In this document: positions 44,311 through 56,023 of the stretch, piece by piece
Layout of the letters: every line of letters begins with the position of its first letter
How positions within the stretch are numbered: the first letter of the stretch is position 1
Source: Topomyia yanbarensis
Taxonomy: Eukaryota; Arthropoda; Insecta; Diptera; Culicidae
DNA: 64,000 bases
Assembly (NCBI RefSeq): GCF_030247195.1
Contig: NC_080672.1
Coordinates: forward strand, 157,921,167-157,985,166
Reading direction: 5' to 3'
Notes under the pieces: generated by a model
The model's database searches: none
Seen by the model: only the letters and a program-made list of their open reading frames with translations
What the model was told of the DNA's origin: nothing
Position numbers and translations under genes: made by a program

Positions 44311-45239
44311 CTTGAGAGAAAGTACATTTAGAAAACGCAAAAAATCGAATTTTTCGAAACGCTCGAGTAGATATGAACCCTTAAGTGAAATCTTGGCTTA
44401 TCGACTACTACGTTCGTAAAGCATTTACGCAGATAATGAATTTTAAATGCACCTGACATTGCAAACTATTTGGAATGGAGTGTTTCAATACGGTTTGAAG
44501 GGCAGAGTTTTAGGTATTTAAAAAAATGTTTCACCAGAAGAATTTTATAAAAAACCAACGTGGGCTCGAGATCAAATTACATGGGCAACAGATAATTGGA
44601 AAAGGGAAATTTTGTCGAACCGAACTAAAATAATGATTTTTGGGGCCTAATTATGGTGCCAGACGTAAAATGAAATATTTAACATGAATGTACGGCATGA
44701 ACTTAAACATGATGCAGGTTTCCTATTCCAACATTTTTTGTCTCCAACAACTATACAATTTTTTACATTAAATTTACATGTTTTCCAAATAAATTACTAT
44801 TTCTACCAATTATGTGCAGTGTCAAGTGAATTTCCAACTCATTATCTATTACCTTAATCATTATAGTTACTGATAAAACATGATTTTTCTTCGTTGTGTT
44901 CAAAATAGTTTGGTCAATCTCTAGATTTCTAAAATTTGACCGACCTTATGCTATGTTGATATAAATCAATGAAACTTTTTGAGGTTCTGCATACCTTTGG
45001 CAATTGAATTCTTCCGAAATCGAATCCTCCCTGGAATTTTTCCCCCATTTTTCATCTTTGATGAAACTCTAGGTATTCTCGAATACTAAAAAAAATCAAC
45101 ACAATTTGGAATGATACAATTCCAGTGATGTACAATATTTTCATTGAATTAAATGACAGCAACTTGTTTGTGTACGCTAAAATGTAACTGGGTACTTTAA
45201 GGAGGATAAACTTTTTTGCGCCTTTTCATTACCTACTAC
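44311..45239. other. AT-rich stretch, nothing recognised
   Basis: No open frame or repeat partner found. Confidence 0.4.
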
Positions 45240-45680
45240 CAGAGCTGCCAGATTATTTTTTTAAAATCTGTATTCTCGTTACAAAAAATCTTTTTTTGTC
45301 TGTATTGATTAAAGAAAAAGGATTTTGATAATTGATTCCCATTTATAAGTCTCAAGTATTGTTTACTATAAATTCAAGCATTAAACCGGACTTTAAATTG
45401 TGTACTTTAAAGTAATCTGAACATTTTCCGACTCACGATTTTTTTTTGAATATAAAAAGTGTTATGGTTCATTAAATAATTATTTATTGAAAAAATGGCC
45501 ATATTTAATGAAAATGGTTTCAGAAATGGTCCGCCAAAAACGTTATAAAATGGCAATTCTTAAAATCTGTGTTAATCTGTATTGTGTATTGAAAATCTGT
45601 ATTAAATCTGTATTCTGCATCAAATCTGTATCTGTTCTTAAAAATCTGTATAATACAGATAAATCTGTAGAATTGGCTAT
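45240..45680 (+). repeat. AATCTGTAT-rich worn repeat element
   Basis: CAGAGCTGCCAGATTATTTT at 45240 looks like an element end. Between 45560 and 45670 AATCTGTAT or a close variant occurs about eight times (e.g. TTAATCTGTATT, AAATCTGTATTC). Frames across it (45487-45744 plus, 45520-45702 minus) are repeat-driven. Confidence 0.5.
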
Positions 45681-46417
45681 TCCCAATAGTATAAAGCCTC
45701 ATAAAAAATATGCAAAATGTGTTGTAATGAATTTAATTATCTAGTTTATTAACAATAAAACATGCAAATGAAAATGCACTCTTGAAGGATTTTGTCATGA
45801 ATACTGAACAAATAGATACTAATTTCATGATGGGGATGGATAAACATTTTTACATACCTAGTCTATATGTTCTCATCTATTACATTTGTCCACAAATTTA
45901 GTCATAATATCGGTTATTTTTTAGTTAATTTATGTAAAGTTCGCCTCGTAAAGTTCTGTTACTCTAGTATCGAACGAAAATTTGAAAACCTTCCTTCGAG
46001 CTCAATTCTTTGCTACTTGTGAACAAACACACGTGATTTGGTTGTAAACAGTTGTCTACTTCTAAGAATCGCAGGCGATATTTGAACGACAAATTAGCAG
46101 ATAAAAACACCTAACCAAAGTGAGACACTTAACTAGAGTCACACAGAATGTACATGTAGTGAAATTCATTATCTAATATTATCGTAATGCATAGAAATGA
46201 TGCAAAATAATGTTGTCTTAAGACTTAATAGGTAAACATACGAAGTTTATGATTATCTTATGATATTAATATTTTACACAATCAACTAGTACACTTAAAA
46301 TGGCATCGTATTGAACATTTGTATTTTGCACGTATTTATAATTGATACATATTAATGATTAGTATGCTACAATTGCACTGCTTCAAGATAATTATCAAAA
46401 CTACCTATATAACGTTC
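45681..46417. other. AT-rich stretch, nothing recognised
   Basis: No gene or repeat partner seen. Confidence 0.4.
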
Positions 46418-46420
46418 CTA

Positions 46421-46659
46421 AATTTCCAACCATCAAACAAGTCTCTTTCAAAGTGCAAGTGGAAGTTCAGGAAGCGCCAACTCAAAACAGGAGATTGATG
46501 CACCTGTAATCGTTACCGTAAAACCGACGCCTCCGAACATAATGCATCCATCTTTGTCGTCGTCATCGTCAATGTTTCCCGTACTACTGGGAAAGGGTGG
46601 TCTCCATCAACACTCACTATTGGTGGCTACGAGGGAGGAAGTGCGGATTTAACACCCGA
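46421..46659 (+). CDS. Weak candidate exon, Ser-rich
   Basis: A plus-strand frame, open from a TAA near 46418, contains SLFQSASGSSGSANSKQEID, APVIVTVKPTPPNIMHP and SLSSSSSMFPVLLGKGG. It reads like the low-complexity part of a regulatory protein and is far less AT-rich than the flanks. No convincing donor was found, and a minus-strand frame (IDDDDDKDG...) is also open here, so strand and reality are uncertain. Confidence 0.2.
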
Positions 46660-47210
46660 ATCTAATTAAACTTTGAGGAAAATTCGACAGCTGCTCAGCT
46701 CAATGCTTTCTACCGGTCGGTCGGTGGGATTCTCATGTCTGTTCTTGTCATCAGCAAAATGTCGTACAGCAGTCTGCATATTAAATCAAGTGGTTTTCGT
46801 GTGTTGTTCCATCCCGCTCTGTAAAATGCAACTTTAGCACCCGTGAAATTACAGATTATGAGGCAGTAAATCCATTCTCGTTTAACTTTCAAAAGAAATC
46901 TGACTAATTATCCGTCAGGGCAGGACGATTAAGAGGTTTATTGTTATTACGTGTTGGAAAAGTTTCAGCAGTTTGGTGTGAATCTCGTGACAGTCGCTTG
47001 TTGAGATAAACGGCAGCTCCTTTCAAGAAGGCGAGCAAGTCAATTTTCTTCCTATTAGCGCATCTTAGTTGTATTTAACGTTTGCATTTGCATAAACTAA
47101 GACTACGGTGCGAGAAGTTGCAGTCAGATATAAATTTTCAGATATATATTTTTTAATGCTCGGCCTAATGCAACGATTTTAGCGATACTGAGAGTAGAGC
47201 AATTCAATAT
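46660..47210. other. Moderate-GC, single-copy-looking DNA
   Basis: A 60-codon minus frame (46710-46892; REWIYCLIICNFTGAKVAFY) has coding-like composition but no recognised family. No repeat partners in the window. Confidence 0.3.
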
Positions 47211-47245
47211 CTTTTTTCCTTTTTTTTATTTCGACTATGTTAGTC
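47211..47245 (-). repeat. 35-bp block shared with 31936-31968
   Basis: TTTATTTCGACTATGTTAGTC here is the complement of GACTAACATAGTCGAAATAAA after family B copy 2. It sits directly against the head of the next family A copy. Confidence 0.7.
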
Positions 47246-48350
47246 GGAGGGCCGAGTGACATATACCATTCGATTCAGTTCGTCGAGTTCGGCAAATGTC
47301 TGTGTGTGTATGTGTGTGTGTATGTGACCAAAAATGTCACTCATTTTTCTCAGAGATGGCTGAATCGATTTTGACAAACTTAGTCTCAAATGAAAGGTGC
47401 AACGTTCCCATAGGCTGCTATTGAATTTCTAATGGATCCGACTTCCGGTTCCGGAATTACAGGGTGATAAGTACGAACACGCAGAAAATGTCGATTTTAA
47501 TAAATTCTGCAATGAATGTATAAAGGTGAAAATTTTTCCAAAATATGACCACAACTGCTTCGATTTGTAGTATTAGGTCACTAACATCCATTCAAAGTCT
47601 ATTTGGCCACATTGGCCACCATCCTCGGTTCTTGAAGCTCCGGCGGAAGTATCTAAATTCAGAATAACAGTCACATCGGTTTCTCGGAGATGGCTAGACC
47701 GATTCGACTAAACTTGGCCTCAAATGAAAGGTATTGCGTCCCCGTAAATGGCTATTGTATTTCATCCCGATCCGACTTCCGGTTCCGGAGTTACAGGTTG
47801 TGGCGTGCGATCACATAGCAAATTGTGATTCAAACCGATACTCCGATGAAAGCAAAAAAGGTAAAAATTTCGCTAAAATGTCTCTCAAACAACTTAACTT
47901 TGCTGTTCTAGGTCACCGACGGCCAACCAAACTTTCGTTGACTACATTGACCACCATAGACGGTTCCGGAAGTGCCCGGGAAAAGCGGCCATCTTTCAAA
48001 ATTTACGAACTCACATCAGTTTCCCGGAAATGGTGGGCCGATTTTCACAAACTTAGTTCCAAATGATAGCTATAATATCCCCATAGATGTCTATAAAATT
48101 TCGTACGGATTGCTTATATGGTTCCGGAAATATAGACTAAACCGTCCGGTGACATATGAAATTCCCATATAAGCCGGAACTCAAATTTTTTTTTCAAAGG
48201 GGGGACCTCATGAAATTTCAGAAATCGAATTTGTATTTTTGATGCCAAACATCTTTAAAATACATGAAACGTCGAGATTTTATGTTATCTCGAAAAAATT
48301 TTTTTTTATAAAAATCGACTTTTTGGGACTTTGCCGATTTCGCACCTTTT
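47246..48350 (+). repeat. Dispersed repeat family A, copy 2 (head truncated)
   Basis: Begins GGAGGGCCGAGTGACATATA, lacking the TTGCCTTTCTC head. It then repeats modules of ~300 bp with TGACAAACTTAGTCTCAAAT, GATCCGACTTCCGGTTCCGG, GCAATGAATG and TGGCCACATTGGCCACCATC. At least three module copies. The 110-codon frame at 47734-48066 is repeat-derived. Confidence 0.8.
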
Positions 48351-49240
48351 TGCCTTTCTCATATAAAGAAAGGCTATGCAATCACTGTAAAAATCGACTC
48401 TTTAACGGAGGCCCGGAGGGCCGAGTGTCATACACCATTCGATTCAGTTCGTCGAGATCGGCAAATGTCTGTGTGTGTATGTATGTGTGTGTATGTGTGT
48501 GTCATTTAAACTCACACAATTTTCTCAGAGATGGCTGAACCGATTTTCGCAAACTTAGTTTCATATGAAAGGTATAACGCTCCCATAAGCTGCTATTGAA
48601 TTTTTAGTTGATCCGACTTCCGGTTCCGGAGTTACGGGTTGAAGAGTGCGGTCACACAGCAAATTTCCATATAAACTGGTACCACCATGGTGTTCAAATG
48701 ATGTAAAACATATTAAAATTGATGTAACATTACTCTAGTTTGCGGGTCTGGATCACTAATGATCAATCAAAGCAGCTTTGACCACATTGGCCACCTATGA
48801 CGGTTCATGACGCCCCCGGGGAACCCGCCAAGTTCCTAAGCTAATATCACACCCATTCCACAACGAATTCTCTACCGATTTTTACAAACTTGATTTCAAA
48901 TGAAAGATACAGTAGTGCCTGTCGCTGAATTTCATTCTGTTCTGACTCTTGCTTACGGAGTTACAGGGGTGTTAGTAAGGATACACTGGAATTTCCCATA
49001 TAAATCGTTACAATCGTAATACCTCAGAGGCTAAAAACTATTGAAATGGTCACCAAATAACTTTTAATCGCAGATCTAGATCACTGATTGCCAATTAAAC
49101 ATTCTTTGAATGTATTGTCCACTATCGACGATTCCGGAAGTCCGGAATTCCGGGCATATTCCACAATTAAAGTCACATCGGTTCTTCGGTGATGACTGAA
49201 CCGATTTTCTCAAACCAAGTCTCAAATGGAAGGCAAAATA
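48351..49240 (+). repeat. Dispersed repeat family A, copy 3
   Basis: The full head is present (CCTTTCTCATATAAAGAAAG, then GGCCCGGAGGGCCGAGTGTC), then (TG)-rich tract and modules to 49240, where copy 4 begins. Adjacent copies in the same orientation suggest preferred or nested insertion. Confidence 0.8.
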
Positions 49241-49602
49241 TGCAGTTGAGTATTGCGTCGCCGCACCTCCCACCCCCGCCTTGCCCTTACACCTCTCTCC
49301 TTCATCACTCCCCTCCTCTTGGACCACCCTCACGCCCGCATTTCCTGCATCCACCCCGTATACCGAAATAAGATGAAGGATTTCTGACGCATCCTCCACT
49401 CCCACTCTACTAACCACCCATTCCCTACACGTTCAAACCCATTCCACCAACCTTTCCAAATTATAACCACTTGAAGATAACATTGAACTCATGCTTATTA
49501 AGCTAGTTAAATATTATTCTTTTGCCTTTCTTATATAGAAAGGTTATGCAATTGCTCCAAAAACCGACTTCCCAACCGAGGCCCGGAGGGCCGAGTCTCA
49601 TA

Positions 49603-49852
49603 TGGTCGGTGTTAAGTCAGACCGGACCAAGTCGCAAAACATCAAAAAATGAGTTAATGATAGCACTGGATAAAGAAATTCTTCATCTACATTCCACTTT
49701 TACCAGATTTGAAATATGAAACAATAAACAAGAATTATGGTAAAAATTATTTTCCAATTATAATGTAAAGGATGCTGCGATTCAAACTTTAAACGCGTTT
49801 TTCTCGAAATCAATGCACTGTCACTTAGTCCGGTCTGACCTAACACCGACCA
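49603..49852. mobile_element. MITE, 250 bp, TA target duplication, empty site in copy 1
   Basis: Ends TGGTCGGTGTTAAGTCAGAC and, reverse-complemented, TGGTCGGTGTTAGGTCAGAC. TA at 49601-49602 and 49853-49854. The matching position in copy 1 reads CTCATATAACATTCG without it, so the insertion and duplication are seen directly. A 4-bp ATAT duplication is equally compatible. The short frames inside are not genes. Confidence 0.92.
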
Positions 49853-49893
49853 TATAACATTCGACTCAGTTCGCCGAGATCGCAAAATATCTG

Positions 49894-49985
49894 TGTGTAT
49901 GTATGTATGTATGTATGTATGTATGTATGTATGTATGTATGTATGTATGTATGTATGTATGTATGTTTGTATGTATGTATGTGTG
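49894..49985 (+). repeat. (TGTA)n microsatellite
   Basis: About 22 units of GTAT/TGTA with one TTTG variant, inside family A copy 4. The frame reading Met-Tyr-Val-Cys repeats is a shadow. Confidence 0.95.
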
Positions 49986-50821
49986 TGTGTATGTGCGGAT
50001 TTGTTAACAAAATGTCCACATCGGTTTCTAGGAGATGGCTGAACCGATTTTTACAAACTAAAATTCAAATGAAAGGTATAATATTTCCATAGGTTGCTAT
50101 TGAATTTCATTTTCAACCGACATCGTGTTCCGGATCACGAGTTGAAGAGTATGGTTACAAAACAAAATTTGTTGATTTGTCCACGTCGGTTTCTCGAAAT
50201 TTTCTGAACCGATTTTGACAAACTTAATTTAAAATGAAAGGTCCATCAGCTGCTGTTGAATTTTGTGTGGATCCGAGTTCTGGTTCCTGAATTACAGGGT
50301 GATACGTACGATCGCGCAGCAAATCCCGATTCTAACGAATTCTGCGATGAATGTAAAAAGGTGAAATTTTTTCCAAAATGTAAACACAACTGTTGAATTT
50401 GTAGATCTAGGTTCCCAACAGTCATTCAAAGTCTCTTTGGCCACACTGGCCACCATCGACGGATCCGAAGGCATCCAAATTCAGAATAACGGTTATATTC
50501 GTTTCTCGAAAATGGCTAGATCGATTTGATCAACTTAGTCTCAAATGAAAGGTGTTGCGTCCCCGGAAACTGATATTAAATTCCATCTCCATCCGACTTC
50601 CGGCTCCGGAGTTATGGGTTGTGGAGTGCGATCACATAGAAAACTCCGATTGAAACCGATACCGCGATGAATGCAAAAACGTGCTCTTATATATACTTAC
50701 CAAATGTAACAAGAATGAAAGACATTTCCATAATGTTATATTGTACGAACCAGCTATTAAATCATAGTTTGGAGAAATGAGAAAGGCACAATTGCACCTC
50801 TACGTGGATTAAAACAGGTTT

Positions 50822-51151
50822 TTTTTACATTTTAACGACATTCAATTAGCTAGAGATTACTGGGTCGGGAAAGTTATGAAAATTAGAGCCATAGTATTCA
50901 AGTGAGAGCAGGGATGTGAAGTAAACATATCGGAAAACTAGAAGTGGCAGGGTCATTAGAACAGGCTTAATATCGTACGGGCTTAATCTTTGTCTTCTGT
51001 TAATGAGGGTCGAGCTTAGGCAGAATAACTACGAATCACCCGAGTTCACTAACATGTGTCCTGACAAAGGTAGACGTGTCTATCTTTAGCGTGACAACCG
51101 ACACGCTACCCAGTAATCTCTAGCTAATTGAATGTCGTTAAAATGTAAAAA
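50822..51151 (-). mobile_element. Repeat family B, copy 3, with both inverted ends
   Basis: Left ACATTTTAACGACATTCAAT with AGCTAGAGATTACTGGGT; the right end is the exact complement (ACCCAGTAATCTCTAGCT, then AATTGAATGTCGTTAAAATGT). TIRs are about 45 bp, including a T6 run. The interior matches the two one-ended copies. Without a transposase it is a MITE-like element. Target duplication is hidden by the T-run. Confidence 0.85.
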
Positions 51152-51355
51152 AGGCAATTCAATATCAATTCTTCAAAAGGGCTACTAAAATTTTGGTAAA
51201 CAAATTTATTTCGCTATTTTTCCGCTGCCAAGTGGAATTTCATAAAAAACGCTTTTAATCCATCTAACAGTGTGATGAGACATTTCTTATAACTCTTATC
51301 ACTCTCTTCGGATATTATATCATTTGAGAACATTTAGAACTTGATGTTTCTCGAT
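51152..51355. other. Spacer with ATTAAAAGCG complement word
   Basis: AAACGCTTTTAATCCATCTA near 51248 is the complement of the word at 18820. No gene. Confidence 0.4.
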
Positions 51356-51455
51356 GTTTTTGATAACACATACTACATGGGATAGTGGTAAGACTCAGAG
51401 AATCACTCAAATCAGCATAGGATAACATCAGTGGTAGAAATATCAAACCAAATCA
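51356..51455 (-). repeat. Repeat family H, copy 2
   Basis: TTGATAACACATACTACATG, GGATAGTGG and AGACTCAGAGAA pair inverted with 34505-34605. Confidence 0.6.
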
Positions 51456-52266
51456 ATGGGAAAGCAAAAAATGGCTTATAAAATAGACATTCAAACGAAT
51501 TATTGCTATTGCTCTAAAAATAAATAAACTGCTTTGTGAAACGACGGTCACTATTTATTAAAATATCACGGCCTAATAAAAAATAAAACTATTAAAAAAT
51601 TTCAAATAGTTCATAATATTCACGAATTTATTAGGGTTAAATGTTAAATAAGCTTTTGTAATATTGTGTAGGAAAAAAAGCTGAAAATTTCAGTATTTTC
51701 TCTATATGCAACATATAAACCCTTAATACTTATTAATTGGAATAGGTTCGCCTAATATAACCTCTTGAAAACTACCTAAAAATTGTTGCAGTTCGATGCA
51801 ATAAAAAAATTCCCCAAAAATTGAATGTACCTATTAATATTGGACACAGTGAATAATACATACAATAAAGCCCCGGTTTTTATCAGTCTCATGGTGTATT
51901 TTAGGCTGGCAAAATAGGTACATTGACTAAATCGGGCAATTTTCTTTTTCTTTATAATAAACTGAAGCTGTTAAACTATTCTTCCCGTCCCTTGATGTAG
52001 TCTGATAACTATTTCTGATTATTTAATATAAATTTCTTTTAAAGGGGTTTTCTATCATAAAATTTAAAAAAAAATTGAGCTTTTTATTTTTGCGTATTTC
52101 CATCTTCATGACAAGGAAATCATACTCAAGAAAGGATGTACTCGAATTCAGTCCTTCAAACGTATGGCTGATAAAATCGGGTCTTCAATGTATTACAATA
52201 GATATTCAGCATTCGAAGAAGTTTCTTGTGAACGAGTGTAGAACGATTTTGTTTCTATTTACTTGA
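51456..52266. other. AT-rich stretch, nothing recognised
   Basis: No recognised frame. A 63-codon plus frame at 52075-52266 lacks domains. Confidence 0.4.
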
Positions 52267-52370
52267 AGTCAGCGGCCTAGTCAGAAATTCAGATTGGTGG
52301 GGGTTTGGTGAAAATCGAACTTACTGTCCAAACGGCATAATTCCGAAACCATAATTTTTGAAGTTTTAAA
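52267..52370 (+). repeat. Repeat family I, copy 2
   Basis: GGGTTTGGTGAAAATCGAAC, TTACTGTCC and CATAATTCCGA pair inverted with 33505-33610. Confidence 0.65.
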
Positions 52371-53299
52371 ACTATGCAGAATTAATTTTTCAGAAAATAG
52401 TAGCAGAGCTCGTGTGTTTAGCGAATTTGTTGAGACTTTATTGTAGACATGAATATTCCTGAGTAAATTTGCCCTAAATACTTCTTCGACGATATAACGT
52501 AAAAAATATTTTATCAAATGATGTGCTGTTTAACGTTTGTAAAACTCATCGAAGATACTAAACCTCGAAAATTGGTGGTTTCAATATGATGCGATCTTGA
52601 CCTTAAATTACTGTTTTTGAACATTTATTTGACCTGTTCATTTAATTGGTCATACAACAAAAATCAAATGCTCATCAAAATCGATCAGGACCTGCTAGAG
52701 TCGAATGGAAAACGCCATTATTCATAAATTTCTCTTTACATTCGGAAAGTGTTATCCTCGTTAATAATCGTATTACGTTTTCGTCTCAATTCTACAAATT
52801 CTTAAAATTAAAACCTGTTTTAATCCAACTAGTGGTGCAATTGTTCCTTTCTCGTTTGTTCATACTACGATTCCATGGCTGGTTATATTCAATACAGTAG
52901 TGGAAATGTATATTACATATGAGCGACCGTAAATAAAAGTCGAAAGGATAGAATATACTTCGCAAAACCCGTTTCAAACATATAAAAATATAAAAATCGG
53001 ATATAAACTTCAAGCAGTACTGCAACAACATTTTACATAAGCTGATTGATTTTTATGAAGATCTAACACTCGGTGTGGAAAAAACTGCTTTTTTTCGTTT
53101 TCGATTTTGGCCCATTCTCTCTCCAACCTTAACTCATACTTTGACTGAAATCTACACAAGCTTGCAAAGTTTTTCTTATTTTTGTATTGTACTGCAGCTC
53201 CTTCAGACATAAAATAAATTTTAGAAAAGTTTGTCAATTGTTTCATAAAATTTATCTGTTTTGAGAGGAATAAATGAACTGCAGTCTTCAAGTCTTGCA
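52371..53299. other. AT-rich stretch
   Basis: CCTGTTTTAATCCAACTAGT with GGTGCAATTGTTCC at ~52811 is a worn copy of the family A tail word (complement). 53010-53291 has a 93-codon minus frame with no domain. Confidence 0.35.
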
Positions 53300-53360
53300 G
53301 TCTTTTTTGTAAATCAACTTTAGATTTTTGTAAATTGACTTTAGATTTTTAAAATCGATT
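53300..53360 (+). repeat. Short tandem duplication
   Basis: GTAAATCAACTTTAGATTTTT is followed directly by GTAAATTGACTTTAGATTTTT, a 21-bp unit repeated twice. Confidence 0.8.
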
Positions 53361-53669
53361 TTTTTCAGTGTATGAGTCAATGAGGAATTTTTTCAATATT
53401 TTTATTCGAAAATTTGACTAATTTTGTGAAAACCACTCCTACAACATTTTTTTTGTAGGATTTGTCATTTTTAGACTATAGCCATTTGAAAAAATTGGGA
53501 AATCAAGTTTGGCCCTTTTCAAAAGACAGTCTAGATCACTTTTGGAAAAAGAAAATATGCAAAGTGGCTTTTTGTGACAAAGTCTTCATGTACAGAAAGT
53601 TTTATTAGAATCTGAGAGGGTGCTGCCAACTCCGAATACGATTTGGCGCGAACTTCGTCTAAAGCTGAT
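53361..53669. other. AT-rich stretch
   Basis: Nothing recognised. Confidence 0.4.
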
Positions 53670-53880
53670 TCGAATTTCAACCCACAAGTTTTTCTTAAAT
53701 CAGCAATGATTTTAGTTGATTTAACTAAATGTATATTTTCATAGATGAAACAGCAAAAGGTATATTAAATTTCAATCTGCAAGTTTTTTGAATCTGCAAT
53801 GATATCAGTTGATTCAGCTAATTGATAGTTTAGAAGAATCAACAATCGTTTAGTTGTACCAAATTGAAATTCATCGATTT
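53670..53880 (+). repeat. Diverged tandem repeat, ~105 bp unit
   Basis: AATTTCAACCCACAAGTTTT and CAGCAATGATTTTAGTTGAT recur as AATTTCAATCTGCAAGTTTT and CTGCAATGATATCAGTTGAT about 105 bp later. Confidence 0.65.
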
Positions 53881-55864
53881 CAGAAATACAATTAATAATT
53901 TTTTGCTATGCGATCTGGAGCGTTTCCGTATGCCAAAAAGGATTTTTCATTTTGTTTCTCCGAAGCAGTGACTTTTAATAATATTTTACTGAATATTTTT
54001 TTGTTCAATTTTGTTAATAATATCTATCCGGGAATATAGCTCAATCGCAAAGCCAATCACGATTTTTCATTTTTTTTAGATGCGCGTGGTTTATCCATTC
54101 AAGTTGGTTTCTTCGATACCTTTGCAATCATTTATTCGCTAAAGTCTACAATTTTTAGAAGGCAGCTATCATTCAAATACTTTGATGGTCTCGCGTCCGG
54201 TCTACACCTAACTGTTAGTTGGATGCAATTAACCACTGTTTGAATAGCACACATTTTCCAATTAACAAAAAACAACCATTATTACATTACAGTTGTTTGG
54301 CTTATATCTGGAAAGCTAAATTAAGTTGCTGACGGCTACGCCAGGCAACACTTATAAGGTTGGTCAGCAGCCAATCCGAATCCACAAGCACCTAGTCGTG
54401 GTCGCGGGTGATTATTCATCTTTCCTCCGGCATTCTCCAGTTTGGCGATCAGTAGTCAATAGCTTATGTTTTCTAAATAAAATTCTATCATATGTGTTAA
54501 AGTCCCGCCAGAGATGGTCTGGTGCAAAAGCCCCATACTACCATGTTTTACTGTGACCAGAAAACAAAGCATAATAATCAAAATTACCGATTTAATTTCC
54601 AATAGAGATTTGGACTATTAACTATCATTATTATTGTTTCTATTCTTCATTTCTTTGAGTACCTTTTTCCAAATCTCACACACATGGCTGATTAGGGGTC
54701 ATCTAGACGTTAGAGTATCAGGTATATACGTACGTACGAGTCTCACACAGCAGCCAAAACCGAAGCTCTTCAGTTCGATAGATCCGAACAAGATGACTCA
54801 AAAGGTTCAGACTCTCGCCCCAAGCTAGTTCAGATGTTCGTAACCTGTGGTAATAGAAAACTAGCTACACACGCAACCAGCCAACTTGAAGAGGCTACGA
54901 ATGAATCAAGTGCTCTTCACTCGCTACGATGCCCCTACATCCGAAAACAACAAGTAGGCACCTACTGCTGGCGATGCTGATATTGCTGATTATGATGATG
55001 ATTATTATTTCTGATTATCTTAGAACCCGTGTGATGAGTGTTCTTGTTATAGAACGAGTTTTTTCCGTCTTACCACTATATGCCTGATTCGGGAAATTTC
55101 TTTAACAAGCGTGGCCTTGCAAAACTGATTTCCTCTTTTCAAGTGCCCATAATATGATGCTTTTGAGGAAACAAATCATTGATTGTTAAACGGAAGAGAA
55201 AACTGTTTAGCATAGGTAATTAGTTCGAGAATGCGAGAAAATATCAAGTATTTAAAAGCATGGCAGTAGTGAAAGCAATTATTACTATTAAATTGATTTG
55301 CATTCCGTTGAAATGATTGACATTTACAGAGTTATATGATGAATTATATGATGAATAAATCTCTTGGAGTTTTTAACGGTTTGACTTTATTTTAATTTAA
55401 ATCGAACATATTACAGATATGCTACCCATTTCGAAAACATTGACCAAATTCCCGACCAAAATTATTTTGCACCTTTTTAAGCCTTATTATATGACAATGA
55501 GTGGAAAAAAGTGATTTTTTTGAGTTTTGGACAATGTACGAGTAAATAATGATCCTGGCAGTGCAATGCTGCACCAAAATAAAACCTAGTATAGCTCCAC
55601 TTCTAAATTGCCAAACTAATCTTCGATAAACAAAGCTTAAAATTGTTCCAACATTTTACAACGATATCCCCTCGTGAACCTTTTGATGCTTCAATCGATA
55701 TCTGGAAAATATCCCCGTTGTGGATGGTTAAAAAATAGCATACTTCAATGAAACGAAAATTTATAACATAGCACTTACCAAACCAACCAATATACCAAAT
55801 TCATAATAACAAGCAATTTGAGCATGAGCATGATGAGCGTACAATTCGTAGTTACTACTCCATT
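53881..55864. other. Mostly single-copy-looking DNA
   Basis: 54320-54560 and 54660-54960 are less AT-rich, with short frames (76 and 64 codons) that contain no recognised domain. TATATACGTACG at 54723 is considered and set aside as promoter evidence. 55000-55860 is AT-rich. Confidence 0.35.
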
Positions 55865-56023
55865 ATGACCAGAACAAGCGAAATTGCACAGAGATTCAAC
55901 GAATGGAGCTTGGAAGTAGCTATCCATCCTCAATGTGCACGTTTCGAGAGTTCTATACGTTTAAATGCCAATAACGGCGCCGATCACGTCCTTACAGTCA
56001 TCGAGGAAGGGAAGGAATGTTAG
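55865..56023 (+). CDS. Candidate small ORF or exon, 52 codons
   Basis: ATG at 55865 to TAG at 56021-56023: MTRTSEIAQRFNEWSLEVA, then HPQCARFESSIRLNANNG and VLTVIEEGKEC. The frame stays open ~33 codons upstream of the ATG, so it may be part of a longer exon. Composition is balanced, unlike the AT-rich flank. No domain or signal peptide. No AATAAA soon after the stop. Unknown family; chance not excluded. Confidence 0.3.
   Translation: MTRTSEIAQRFNEWSLEVAIHPQCARFESSIRLNANNGADHVLTVIEEGKEC

Larger units (their letters stand above)
49241..50820 (+). repeat. Dispersed repeat family A, copy 4
   Basis: Close relative of copy 1 over its full length (start GTTGAGTATTGCGT, end CACAATTGCACCTCTACGTG). 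Differences: a 250-bp MITE at 49603-49852, an expanded TGTATGTA tract at 49894-49985 and scattered substitutions. Confidence 0.9.

Noticed and set aside
1..50820. Copies 1 and 4 of family A as an assembly duplication
   Set aside because: They differ by many substitutions, a microsatellite expansion and a 250-bp insertion, and their flanks are different.
53670..53880. CRISPR-like direct repeats
   Set aside because: Only two diverged ~105-bp units in eukaryotic AT-rich DNA; no regular short repeats with unique spacers anywhere in the window.
54723..54776. TATATA followed by TTCAGTTC as a core promoter
   Set aside because: Spacing of ~49 bp is too long for a TATA/initiator pair, and no exon follows.
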